From Hyphomicrobiaceae bacterium (GTDB lineage: Bacteria; Pseudomonadota; Alphaproteobacteria; Rhizobiales; Hyphomicrobiaceae): a stretch of 42,779 bases of DNA. Positions 16,895 through 24,150 of the stretch are shown piece by piece. The notes beneath the pieces were generated by a model. The model searched no databases. It was given only the letters and a program-made list of their open reading frames with translations, and was not told the origin of the DNA. Location: assembly GCA_013141255.1 (NCBI GenBank), contig JABFRJ010000120.1, positions 1 through 42,779 on the forward strand, written 5' to 3'. Position 1 is the first letter of the stretch. Each line of letters opens with the position of its first letter. Made by a program: the position numbers and the translations under genes.

Positions 16895-18513
16895 TGCGCG
16901 CCGCCATCAATGTCGCCCAGCACGAACACGCCGCGGCCAGCCTCTTTGATTAACCCGTTCGACCGCAGCATTGAGATTGCGGAGTTCCATGACCCGCCGC
17001 GCGGTTGTCGCCCCGTAGTCTCGGCAAGGTTGGGTGCCGATATGCCCTTCGGATATTGAGCGACAACGGCAAGTAGTTCGTTCGCCGGCGCCGGCAACAC
17101 GTTGATCCAAAGCTCGACCAATTCGTCGCGCGTCATCGCAGGGCGTTGTTCGGCAACCGCCGGCACGACGAAGCCGTTGACCTCGAACACATGACCACCA
17201 TCGACAAGCGACTTCTTCGCGGTGTTGAACGCGCCGCCGCGCGCCTTGCGGCCCGTGAGTGCTGCGAGCTGCCCCCATGTGAAGCGGCACGGGAATCGCG
17301 CCTGGGCTTCCGACAATAGCCGTTGCGCACCGCTGTTTAGATCACTGCTGGGCGCGCTGGGGGTGCGTTCGACTGGTCGCGGGAGCGATCGTTTCGCGGC
17401 GTAGTCAGCAAGGCGCTTCGCTTGCGCCGGTCCGACCACTGGCACGAACTGGGCGACGGGTTCAACGCCCAGAGCTTCGACCGCTTTGCCCAGATCGCGC
17501 ACCGCCGCCTGATAGCCGCTCCGGTAACCGGTTTCCTCTGCCGCCAGCAACGCGGCGGGGTCGGGCTGCATAATAACCGGGGTCGGTTGCATATTCGGGG
17601 CGGTTTGTTGCGCAACGGCCTTGCCCTGTTTCGGTTTTGCGCGTTCCGTCTCGATTGCCGCGATCTGCTCTTTGAGCTTCCCCAGGTCGAGCGGCTTGAG
17701 GGACGCGGTGCGCTTCACCTCCCCGCGTTTCGGGGTCGCCGAACTGTCGAAGGTCAGTTTTTCGGGAAAGGTGGCATCATCAAGAACGCCACGCGCGGGA
17801 ATCCACACGACCCCTTGCCCGCGCTTCAGCGTCGCCATGCGTGCCAGCATCCGCTTTTCGTCGGACTTGTTGGCCTGTCCCTCGATCCAGGCGCCGAGAG
17901 CGGCCCGGTCCTGGGAGCTGGTCAGCTTCATCGCCACCAGACCGTCGGCCTGGCTGAGCACGTCCTTGGACAGCACCGCCGGCCGCTGCGTGATAAGCCA
18001 TGGGATGTAGCCCTTGACGCGGCCGCGGCGGACGATGTTCTCCATCAGGCTTTGCAGTTGCGGTTCAATGGCCCGCTGCGGTGCCCAGAGATCGGCTTCG
18101 TCGAAAACGAGGTGGCAAGGTTCACCGCTGGCGTGGCGGTACATGGCATCGAGAAACGCCAGCATGAAGCGCCGCTCCGCAGATTTAGTGCCAAGCTCGC
18201 TCAGGTCGATGAGGCAACTTTCCGACGCCGCGGCGATAGCTTCCCCAACGACCCGCCCCGAGTGCTCGGTGATGGGAATGTCGGCGCGCGCGCCACCGAA
18301 GATGACCACGGGATAGGCTTGGTCCTTACCGTTGGCTTTGACGCGCAGCCCCCACCACACCCCGAGCGGGTCAACGACGATAACCCGCGCCTTGCGGTCG
18401 AGCAGCTTTTCAACGGCAGTACCGGCAGCATAGGTCTTGCCGGCTCCACTGGTCCCGAGCCACGCAATCCTATCGTCTAATGCGTGGTCTGATAGGGGGT
18501 ATGGCTCAGTCAT
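16891..18513 (-). CDS. HerA/FtsK-type phage ATPase with tandem C-terminal winged-helix-like repeats
   Basis: 540 aa. It has a Walker A motif GTSGAGKT at residues 20-27, VIVVDPLGVWWGL, a Walker B motif HLVFDEAD at ~134-141, and VRRGRVKGYIPWLITQRP, all as in HerA-like hexameric DNA translocases. A Lys/Gln-rich linker (~270-320) leads to two similar ~55-residue repeats, TGRKARGGAFNTAKKSL and TGRQPRGGSWNSAISML, which look like DNA-binding winged helices. It probably moves or remodels DNA. The start ATG at 18513 overlaps the HNH ORF end by 8 nt and has GAGGAAAC upstream, inside the HNH gene. Its first ~25 residues are a diverged version of the truncated ATPase N-terminus carried by that ORF. Confidence 0.85.
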   Translation of the reverse strand: MTEPYPLSDHALDDRIAWLGTSGAGKTYAAGTAVEKLLDRKARVIVVDPLGVWWGLRVKANGKDQAYPVVIFGGARADIPITEHSGRVVGEAIAAASESCLIDLSELGTKSAERRFMLAFLDAMYRHASGEPCHLVFDEADLWAPQRAIEPQLQSLMENIVRRGRVKGYIPWLITQRPAVLSKDVLSQADGLVAMKLTSSQDRAALGAWIEGQANKSDEKRMLARMATLKRGQGVVWIPARGVLDDATFPEKLTFDSSATPKRGEVKRTASLKPLDLGKLKEQIAAIETERAKPKQGKAVAQQTAPNMQPTPVIMQPDPAALLAAEETGYRSGYQAAVRDLGKAVEALGVEPVAQFVPVVGPAQAKRLADYAAKRSLPRPVERTPSAPSSDLNSGAQRLLSEAQARFPCRFTWGQLAALTGRKARGGAFNTAKKSLVDGGHVFEVNGFVVPAVAEQRPAMTRDELVELWINVLPAPANELLAVVAQYPKGISAPNLAETTGRQPRGGSWNSAISMLRSNGLIKEAGRGVFVLGDIDGGAQ

Positions 18514-19156
18514 TTGGTTGTTTCCTCTGCGCCTTCGTTCTCGCCGTTGCTACGACGCGCTTGCGCACTTGTTCGGCAGATTGTTTTGACCCTGTGAAGT
18601 GGAGCTCGGCGTGCTCGCTCTGCGAGGAAAGAACCACTAGGTTTCCCGGGGTGTTATTGGCCCTGTCCTCGTCCGCGTGGTGGACCGTCTCGCCGCGTCT
18701 TAATGGTCGCCCCAAGATGCTCTCAGCTACGACCCTGTGTTCATGTCGGCCGTTGAGCTTCCTGTAGGCCTTGCCCTGACCACGGCCACGTTGCGTGTTC
18801 CCACGGGCGACAGCGGATGCTCTCGCAACCTTGGCGTTGTGATCGGGCGGGTTGATCGCCTTCAGTGCGCACCCTCGTCGACAAAACCTTTGCGCTGGCT
18901 TCTTGGGATGGTTCACGAACGTCACCCCGCATCCTTGGCAAGTGCGCTCAGTCGGACGAGGGAGCTTGCGTTTCGCGTCTCCGAGGCACTGGCGGCTGCA
19001 ATACCTCTGCGGCGCACGGGCGCGCTTGAACATGAACGTATTTTTGCAGCTCTCGCAGACGCCGCTGCCGCTGGTCCCGACGAACGCCAGCCGGTCATCA
19101 AGCGCAGCGGCTGGGATTGGATATGTCGATGTCTTTATATCGGTTCGAGTGGTCAT
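18506..19156 (-). CDS. HNH endonuclease fused in frame to a broken ATPase P-loop
   Basis: 216 aa. Residues 1-32 (…YPIPAAALDDRLAFVGTSGSG) are the N-terminus of a HerA-type ATPase and stop exactly where the P-loop Lys-Thr should follow. Next come two Cys-rich zinc fingers (CESCKNTF…YCSRQC and CQGCGVTF…FCRRGC) and an HNH domain (residues ~138-187: RHEHRVVAESILGRP, ETVHHADEDRANN, SEHAELH), then a basic tail. HNH proteins of this kind are mobile homing endonucleases. The ORF keeps the start overlap with the upstream gene (ATGA), as expected if the element landed inside the ATPase gene. No intein C-terminal splice motif is present. Confidence 0.85.
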   Translation of the reverse strand: MTTRTDIKTSTYPIPAAALDDRLAFVGTSGSGVCESCKNTFMFKRARAPQRYCSRQCLGDAKRKLPRPTERTCQGCGVTFVNHPKKPAQRFCRRGCALKAINPPDHNAKVARASAVARGNTQRGRGQGKAYRKLNGRHEHRVVAESILGRPLRRGETVHHADEDRANNTPGNLVVLSSQSEHAELHFTGSKQSAEQVRKRVVATARTKAQRKQPND

Positions 19157-19377
19157 GAATTATTTTCCGTTTTCAATTGAGCGCGAACGTCGTCGGCAAA
19201 ACATTCGGCGTCCTGCAACCGGGCAACAGCGTCGACCCCAGGCACGCCCATGACTTTCAGCAGGTCGCGCGCAACAGGCATCGACAGGGGGATTGCGGCG
19301 GCATAGTTGGCGACGACACGTTCAGCGAGACGCTCAACATCAATGCCGTTCTGCAGGATGGTCAGTTGGTTGGTCAC
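19153..19377 (-). CDS. Hypothetical helical protein
   Basis: 74 aa. I prefer the GTG at 19377 (MTNQLTILQNG): it overlaps the previous stop (GTGA) and has AGGAAAG upstream, whereas the ATG at 19407 would overlap the neighbour by 34 nt. The protein is helical and acidic (DVERLAERVVANYAAA, VDAVARLQDAECFADD). The stop overlaps the next start by 4 nt. The function is unknown. Confidence 0.65.
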   Translation of the reverse strand: MTNQLTILQNGIDVERLAERVVANYAAAIPLSMPVARDLLKVMGVPGVDAVARLQDAECFADDVRAQLKTENNS

Positions 19378-19586
19378 TGTGCTCTTTCCTGATTGCAGAC
19401 TGGGCATGGGAGCCCCTTTTTTGCTTCTGCCACGCTGCCAACAGTGACCCACCCTGAAAACCATCCGCACCGGCAGCCAAACACAGCCCCAATGCTGTCG
19501 TCAGGAAGACTTCCAGCATCGATGACGTGCGCGCGCTTTAGGCGCTTGGCGCCGGGCTTGGCGAATAGTTCCTGCTGTCGGGGCAT
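19374..19586 (-). CDS. Small zinc-ribbon-like hypothetical protein
   Basis: 70 aa from ATG 19586 (MPRQQELFAKPGAKRLKR). It has a Cys-containing middle (FGCRCGWFSGWV) and a C-terminal CPVC, together a plausible C2/C2 zinc site. The track start at 19721 is a shadow of the upstream gene. Small proteins of the type CRCGW...CPVCN are frequent in phage operons. Confidence 0.6.
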   Translation of the reverse strand: MPRQQELFAKPGAKRLKRAHVIDAGSLPDDSIGAVFGCRCGWFSGWVTVGSVAEAKKGLPCPVCNQERAQ

Positions 19587-19591
19587 CGCGC

Positions 19592-19894
19592 TTACTCCCC
19601 GTCTTGCTCGATCGACATTTCGTCGAAGGGACCGTCGAGGTTTCCGGTCACCAGCATGAAATGGTGAAAGGCTACGGCCTCGACGACTGCCGCCGGCGGC
19701 ATGACGAACGCCCGGGCGCACTCAGCAACGGTTGCTTTGCCGTTTTGCTGACCAACCCAGAAGAGGATCGCATTTGCCACGATGCCGATGCCGGGGCGGC
19801 CAGAAGCATCGCTCGCATCTTCAATGCTGCTATCGTAGCCTTCGAGATTGTAGCTATCCGGGTCAGGCCCAAAGAATGGGTGCAGTACCTTCAT
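19592..19894 (-). CDS. Hypothetical phage protein
   Basis: 100 aa from ATG 19894 (MKVLHPFFGPDPDSY); the in-frame ATG at 19906 is an alternative, and neither has a strong ribosome binding site. The N-terminus is acidic, followed by FWVGQQNGKATVAECARAFVMPPAAVVEAV, which may form a small helix-turn-helix. It is the first gene of the leftward block beyond attP; after integration it would be the phage gene closest to the host on that side. Confidence 0.6.
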   Translation of the reverse strand: MKVLHPFFGPDPDSYNLEGYDSSIEDASDASGRPGIGIVANAILFWVGQQNGKATVAECARAFVMPPAAVVEAVAFHHFMLVTGNLDGPFDEMSIEQDGE

Positions 19895-19941
19895 GGGCGG
19901 CCCCATGTGAGGCTCGCCGCCACGCCGCGGCGTGGTGCAAT

Positions 19942-19974
19942 CTGGTACTTCTCAGCGCTGGTACTTGTTACCAG
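19942..19974. repeat. CTGGTACTT repeats beside attP (candidate integrase arm sites)
   Basis: CTGGTACTT occurs at 19942-19950 and 19958-19966, 16 nt apart. The second copy is half of the inverted repeat CTGGTA-N5-TACCAG (19958-19974). TGGTACTT recurs at 20182-20189 on the other side of the tRNA-like core. Repeats flanking an attP core are the usual layout of integrase arm-type or accessory sites; this is inference from position. Confidence 0.35.
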
Positions 19975-20052
19975 GATTGCCAGCGCGTGGTGCACATCGT
20001 TGACAAAAATGCATTGCTGTTTGCACTGAACACGCATGATTGACAGTGCGTC

Positions 20053-20113
20053 ACTACCTTGAGGTGGTAGCACTGGAAACGGTGTGAAGGTTCGAGTCCT
20101 TTCAACCGCACCA
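20053..20113 (+). other. attP core: 3' half of a tRNA-Leu(GAG) gene
   Basis: The sequence contains the anticodon stem-loop CTACC-TTGAGGT-GGTAG (anticodon GAG), a long variable arm (CACTGGAAACGGTG, pairing around GAAA), the T arm AAGG-TTCGAGT-CCTT, acceptor strand CAACCGC, discriminator A and an encoded CCA ending at 20113. The D arm and 5' acceptor strand are absent, so this is not a functional tRNA gene. It lies 27 nt from the integrase stop codon. Tyrosine integrases commonly use the 3' half of tRNA genes, so phage integration would rebuild a complete tRNA-Leu in the host. Confidence 0.85.
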
Positions 20114-20140
20114 CTCTGTATTTGCTGTGTTTTTTGCATG

Positions 20141-21391
20141 TTATTCGCCTTCGATAATGCCGATAGTGTCCGTCTCTGGTTTGGTACTTTTTACCGGAGA
20201 CGGGACCACTTCAGCTTCTGAGCACTCTTTGTTCCGGGTTTCGTCGATTAGGTTGGGTAGTGCGGCGAGCCGCTTGTCGATCATAGCCGCTGCGGTCGCG
20301 GTCTTTTCGGGCCGGGCATGGATGTAGGTCAGCCGCGTGGTCCGCTCATCTTCGTGACCGAGCAGTTGAGCGATTTCCTTCACGTCAACGTTCTCATCGT
20401 CGGCCCACGACGCAATGGTGTGGCGGATCGTGTGTGGCGTGACATCGGTCTTGAACCGCTTCCCGCCCTTGCCGTCTTCCACATACCACCCAAGCCCGGC
20501 GCGCTCGCACGCAGCCCGGAAGCCATCGCGGCACGTCGTGAGCCGGGCTCCACCATGCTCAACCACGAATCCTGACGGGCTGCGCGCGTCGTGCGCGACC
20601 AGCAGGACATCATAGGCAATCTGCGTCATGACCATTTCGGCGCGGCCTTTGCGCCAGGACTTGTTCATCGGGTCGGGCGGCAGATCGACTTCGAGATCGA
20701 TCACGCGCCGGCGGAAGTCGATCCGGCTCCATTCGAGGTCCAGGATCGCAGTGTGGCGTCCCCCGGTCGAGAACAGGAGGATAATGAACAGATTGACGTG
20801 CGGATCGCTGCTACGCGCCGCTATCAGCAGGGCCTTTGCTTCATCCGGCGTCAGCACGCGGTCACGCTTGCGGCCGGCGCTCGGAAGCCAGACCAGCGGG
20901 GCGCGCTCGATCAGGTTGGAATCGAAGGCCCACTTGAGGCATTGGCGCAACCGGATCAGTTCGGTGTGCACCGTGTCCGGCGCGCGGCCGAGGGCAAACC
21001 GCGCCTTGGCATAATTTCGGTAATCGTCCGCCTTGGCAGATGCAGGGTTGCGGTTCTCGAACACCGGCGCCAGCGACACCCAATTGTATTTGTGGATGGC
21101 ATTGCTTTTGCCGTCCTGCTCACGGTCGGCCTGCCACAGCTTCCACAACTGCCCGAATGTGTATTCCTGGCGTTGTGCAATGACGGCGCGCCGGCCGTCG
21201 GCGAACTGGTCGAGGGCCTTGCGGGCGCGCTCTGGTATTTTCTTGCCAGACGCTTCACCCGGAAGGATCTCAATCAAGCGCGCACGCTGCCGCTTTTCGC
21301 CAGCTTGGAAATCTGCGATCCAGAAGCCCTTGTGTCGTCCGAGCTTAACGTCTCCGACGCGGTAGCTGTCCGTCTTTGCTCGTCTTCCCAC
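20141..21391 (-). CDS. int: Tyrosine recombinase (phage integrase)
   Basis: 416 aa. The catalytic residues of the family are visible: the first Arg in FSTGGRHTAILDLEW, the HxxR box in TPHTIRHTIASW, the second His in LLGHEDERTT and the nucleophile Tyr in RLTYIH. The N-terminus has an arm-binding-like region and a core-binding SAM-like domain (~70-170). The GTG start at 21391 has AGAGG 7 nt upstream and creates an unusually long 118-nt overlap with the upstream HTH gene. It should catalyse integration at the tRNA-Leu site 27 nt downstream of its stop. Confidence 0.93.
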   Translation of the reverse strand: MGRRAKTDSYRVGDVKLGRHKGFWIADFQAGEKRQRARLIEILPGEASGKKIPERARKALDQFADGRRAVIAQRQEYTFGQLWKLWQADREQDGKSNAIHKYNWVSLAPVFENRNPASAKADDYRNYAKARFALGRAPDTVHTELIRLRQCLKWAFDSNLIERAPLVWLPSAGRKRDRVLTPDEAKALLIAARSSDPHVNLFIILLFSTGGRHTAILDLEWSRIDFRRRVIDLEVDLPPDPMNKSWRKGRAEMVMTQIAYDVLLVAHDARSPSGFVVEHGGARLTTCRDGFRAACERAGLGWYVEDGKGGKRFKTDVTPHTIRHTIASWADDENVDVKEIAQLLGHEDERTTRLTYIHARPEKTATAAAMIDKRLAALPNLIDETRNKECSEAEVVPSPVKSTKPETDTIGIIEGE

Positions 21392-21573
21392 CGCTTAACC
21401 TCTTGTTCCAAAATGCGGGTGCCCTTTCGGCTCGGCACGCCGTTCTTGTTGACCGCGCTGTCATCTTGGCTGATAGAAAAGGACTTGAGCTTTCCCACAT
21501 CGATCAGGTTGTAAATGTGCATGCGCGAGCAACCCCATTCCGCGGCCAGCCTTGCGACCGTATATGCTGCCAT
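21274..21573 (-). CDS. Excisionase-like HTH protein
   Basis: 99 aa from ATG 21573 with AGGTGA just upstream. The N-terminus YTVARLAAEWGCSRMHIYNLIDVGKLKSFSI is a MerR/excisionase-type winged helix-turn-helix. Location directly before int supports a recombination directionality factor. The C-terminal ~38 residues (TATASETLSSDDTRASG) are low-complexity and overlap the start of int in another frame. Its start codon overlaps the stop of a 27-aa micro-ORF (TGATG). Confidence 0.75.
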   Translation of the reverse strand: MAAYTVARLAAEWGCSRMHIYNLIDVGKLKSFSISQDDSAVNKNGVPSRKGTRILEQEVKRWEDEQRRTATASETLSSDDTRASGSQISKLAKSGSVRA

Positions 21574-21656
21574 CACTTCACCTCGTTAGTTGGTTGCAAT
21601 TGCCTGGACGCTGCGTTGTCAGTGTCCTTGGTGGGCTCAAAGCGCCAGTTGACCAT
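21573..21656 (-). CDS. Micro-ORF (27 aa) coupled to the excisionase gene
   Basis: ATG 21656 opens MVNWRFEPTKDTDNAASRQL... and ends with a TGA that overlaps the excisionase ATG (TGATG). It fills most of the otherwise empty 109-nt gap between the MarR gene and the excisionase. The composition is protein-like. The frame stays open upstream through the end of the MarR gene without a clear start, so a non-ATG start is possible. It is too short for the ORF track. Confidence 0.45.
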   Translation of the reverse strand: MVNWRFEPTKDTDNAASRQLQPTNEVK

Positions 21657-21682
21657 GCCGGCGCCAGTGGTTTCCAAAGCCG

Positions 21683-22126
21683 TCAGCGTGTAAGCTTCAC
21701 CTTCGCGCTCTGCATCCGATCGCCGGCCTCAACAATCTTATTGAGAAGCGTCGCGAGCTTGACCCGTTCGGTTTGGGACAGGCACGCGAGCACGTCGGCT
21801 TCAGCCTTGAGTAAATGCTGGTTTGCCGCTTTCAGCGTGACCTCAGCATGTTCAGTCATTGATACGGCATAGGCACGTGCATCTTCGCGCGTGCGGCGGC
21901 GCGTCAAGAACCCGGCGCGCATCATACGGCGGACCATATCTGCCAGCGTCGAACGGTCGATGCCGGTGTAGCCAACCATCTGGGTCTGTGACGGTATTCC
22001 TTCAAACCATTTGAGGCACTGAAGCACTGCAACTTGGCGCACAGTAGGTGCGCCCTTATCAGCCCGGCTGTGGTAGGCGTTATGTGCGATCTGGTTGGCT
22101 CGGTGAAGGGTGTGGATCAGCGACAT
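21683..22126 (-). CDS. MarR-family transcriptional regulator
   Basis: 147 aa; start ATG 22126 has AAGGAG upstream. The winged-helix region (PTVRQVAVLQCLKWFEG, IPSQTQMVGYTGIDRSTLADMVRRM, FLTRRRTREDARAYAVSMTE) matches MarR. The C-terminal helices (LLKAEADVLACLSQTERVKLATLL) form the usual dimerisation part. It may control neighbouring lysogeny genes. MarR proteins inside an early-left operon are unusual but known; the target is unknown. Confidence 0.8.
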   Translation of the reverse strand: MSLIHTLHRANQIAHNAYHSRADKGAPTVRQVAVLQCLKWFEGIPSQTQMVGYTGIDRSTLADMVRRMMRAGFLTRRRTREDARAYAVSMTEHAEVTLKAANQHLLKAEADVLACLSQTERVKLATLLNKIVEAGDRMQSAKVKLTR

Positions 22127-22138
22127 TGCGTTGTCTCC

Positions 22139-22528
22139 TTATTGGTTAAACAAATCTTTTGAGGCCGTGCTCATGGCTGTTCCGATAGGCTGGACCGCAG
22201 TGGCGATTGCTTCCGGAAACACCTCCATGACTTTGCGCACTGCCGGGTCGGCTAACAGTTCTTCAATTGCAAAATCAGACACAACGTGATCGTGCGCATT
22301 GTGCTGTTGCAACGTTTTTATCAGCCGCCGCAGCGGCTCACTGTGCTTGGCAACGAATTGCAACGTGACCAGTGCGGCGCGTAGGTCGTCGAGCTTTTTG
22401 TCAGCCGTCGCCTTTTTGTATTTGCCGGCCTCTATCCAGCGAGGATAGAGGCGTTCCCGTTGCCGAATTTCGCGCTCGACTTCAGCGATCTGGTCATCCA
22501 GGGGCACGCGTGCGGGTGCGGTTTCCAT
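22139..22528 (-). CDS. Hypothetical phage protein with coiled-coil N-terminus
   Basis: 129 aa; ATG 22528 overlaps the upstream stop (TGATG). The N-terminus (LDDQIAEVEREIRQRERLYPRWIEAG) is a helical motif frequent in small phage proteins encoded near recombination genes, followed by KLDDLRAALVTLQFVA. The C-terminal part is helical without catalytic signatures. The function is unknown. Confidence 0.7.
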   Translation of the reverse strand: METAPARVPLDDQIAEVEREIRQRERLYPRWIEAGKYKKATADKKLDDLRAALVTLQFVAKHSEPLRRLIKTLQQHNAHDHVVSDFAIEELLADPAVRKVMEVFPEAIATAVQPIGTAMSTASKDLFNQ

Positions 22529-22992
22529 CACGCGGCCACTCCCTTGTTGGGCGCATCCGACACGCGTTCCGCGAGCCGGCCGGAAGGCGCGGCCTCGCTG
22601 GGTTTGGCCTCAGCCGGTTTGGTGCGGCGGTCGAAGGCTGTTGGATCTCCGATGTTCAGCCGGTAGCGGCGCAGATGCGTGCGGTTGTCTCCGGTGTTCA
22701 GAATGACCGGCCCGCCGCTTTCGATGCGAAAGCGGCCTTCGGTGCGCGGTGGCCCTGCCAAATTTTCAACGATTGAGCAGAGCACCGGGAAGCGGTCGAG
22801 TGAACGCAGCGAACCGTATCGGTGCTTGTAGTGGTAGCCTGGGAGCAGGTTGGATTGCGTGTACCGTCCGGCGTAGCCGTCTCGGACTGAATACACATAG
22901 CCGCCGTTGTTTGGGCCCCACAGTGAAATGTAGGGCCGCGCATTCCATTCCGGGCGCAGGTCAATGATGTAGTATTCGAGCGCAGTGGTCAT
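22528..22992 (-). CDS. Hypothetical phage protein
   Basis: 154 aa from ATG 22992 (MTTALEYYIIDLRPEWNA), overlapping the exonuclease stop (TGATGA). It is rich in Tyr, Gly and Arg (WGPNNGGYVYSVRDGYAGRYT), with a Lys/Ala/Pro-rich disordered C-terminus (TKPAEAKPSEAAPSG). No known family is recognised. Tight coupling to the exonuclease suggests a related DNA-metabolism role, but that is inference only. Confidence 0.65.
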   Translation of the reverse strand: MTTALEYYIIDLRPEWNARPYISLWGPNNGGYVYSVRDGYAGRYTQSNLLPGYHYKHRYGSLRSLDRFPVLCSIVENLAGPPRTEGRFRIESGGPVILNTGDNRTHLRRYRLNIGDPTAFDRRTKPAEAKPSEAAPSGRLAERVSDAPNKGVAA

Positions 22993-23711
22993 CACGCAGC
23001 GACCTTCTGGTTCAGCCAGTGGCGCGCGCAATACTTGGTGTCAGCATCCATGTCCGACTTGTTGACGATCCATTCGAGGTAGTCGCGCGGCGCGGCGTCA
23101 TACCTGATGCCCTTGTGCTTGCCGAACGTAATGACCGACTTCAACGGTGGTTCGTCACTCCATGCCAACATGTCAGCGAACGACGCGCGCTGAACAAGCG
23201 CGAGGAAGATGGCGCCGGTCACGTAGCAGTCGCCCAGGGCGCGGTGCGCGACGATCTGGTCACGCGCCATGCCGAGTGGGTTAACGAAGCCCAGGTGATA
23301 GCGAAGAAACTGGTTGCTGTGGGAAGGCAGGTCGGGCCACACGCGCAACGCCACCCGATAGGTGCAAACCCACTTCGGCTGGCACTCGCATTCGTCGAAC
23401 AGGGGCGTCAAGAACGACCGTTCGAACGATGCGTTGTGCGCCACCATGACCAGCTTGCTGTCATAATGTTCAGTGAACGGGAATATCACGGCTTGAATGC
23501 ATGGGGCATCGCGAAGATCACCATCGACGATGTGGTGCACCGCGGAGGCCTCTGCCAGCATGGGAATGCCGGGATTGACCAACGTCGAACGCCCGTTCGT
23601 TGAGATATACTTGTCAGACACTTTGGCGAGGTCGATCGAGGCAATTTCGCAAATGCGATCCTTTGCTGGATCGGAGCCGGTCGTCTCGATGTCAATCACT
23701 CGGATGGTCAT
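22992..23711 (-). CDS. DnaQ-like 3'-5' exonuclease (DEDD superfamily)
   Basis: 239 aa. The exonuclease motifs are clear: Exo I VIDIETTGSDP, Exo II VAHNASFERSF and Exo III AHRALGDCYVT with its His and Asp. The C-terminal ~60 residues (ITFGKHKGIRYDAAPRDYLEWI) are the short domain found in ExoX-like proteins. It should degrade or proofread DNA 3'-5' during phage replication or recombination. The start overlaps the upstream gene stop (ATGA). Confidence 0.88.
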   Translation of the reverse strand: MTIRVIDIETTGSDPAKDRICEIASIDLAKVSDKYISTNGRSTLVNPGIPMLAEASAVHHIVDGDLRDAPCIQAVIFPFTEHYDSKLVMVAHNASFERSFLTPLFDECECQPKWVCTYRVALRVWPDLPSHSNQFLRYHLGFVNPLGMARDQIVAHRALGDCYVTGAIFLALVQRASFADMLAWSDEPPLKSVITFGKHKGIRYDAAPRDYLEWIVNKSDMDADTKYCARHWLNQKVAA

Positions 23712-23914
23712 AGCGGTTGCACCTTTTTTGGCTCAGGGATCAAGAGCACGATAAAAACCGCGCTCCACGGCATCGTGATCAATAGGCACGCCATACCTGC
23801 CGGCGGCAAGGCGACGCCGGTTTTACGTTCGAGTTCGAGGGCCACAACGACGACCAGCGCGAACGCAACGATCAACGTTGAGATCCATGCAGCAATGCTG
23901 GTTGCTGTTTTCAT
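23708..23914 (-). CDS. Small membrane protein (two transmembrane helices)
   Basis: 68 aa with two hydrophobic segments (AWISTLIVAFALVVVVALEL and ACLLITMPWSAVFIVLLIP) separated by a short polar loop. Both termini are polar. It overlaps both neighbours by 4 nt. It could be a small inner-membrane modulator, but no function is recognisable. Confidence 0.65.
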   Translation of the reverse strand: MKTATSIAAWISTLIVAFALVVVVALELERKTGVALPPAGMACLLITMPWSAVFIVLLIPEPKKVQPL

Positions 23915-24150
23915 GTGGCGTCTGCGACAGATTTTATGAATGTCAGCGCAGCCAGTTGCGCAGCATCAGGAAGGTCGGCAACGCGCACCGGGATCTCGTT
24001 CGGCGCTTGGTGCCAGTTCATCGTCGCATCTTCGCAGATCGCGTTTGCGGCCTCTGCTGTGTAGAGGCCTGCTTGCGCAATGTCCGCAGTATATCCGCAA
24101 CGGCCGGGCTTCCACCATGCTCGATGCTCGTTTGACCAGATCAAAAACAC
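23911..24150 (-). CDS. Conserved small phage protein
   Basis: 79 aa with a GTG start at 24150 (MFLIWSNEHRAWWKPG) preceded by AGGGGG 6-7 nt upstream. The longer track ORF is not supported upstream. Motifs SNEHRAWWKPGRCGYTADI, AGLYTAEAANAIC and PNEIPVRVADLP recur in small proteins of many proteobacterial phages, with unknown function. The start codon overlaps a TAG that ends an unusual in-frame extension of the upstream gene. Confidence 0.75.
   Translation of the reverse strand: MFLIWSNEHRAWWKPGRCGYTADIAQAGLYTAEAANAICEDATMNWHQAPNEIPVRVADLPDAAQLAALTFIKSVADAT

Noticed and set aside
18506-19156. Reading the HNH ORF as an intein in the ATPase P-loop
   Set aside because: Position and the Cys near the junction fit, but the ORF ends in a stop after QRKQPND, lacks the C-terminal His-Asn/nucleophile motif, and the downstream ATPase is complete with its own start.
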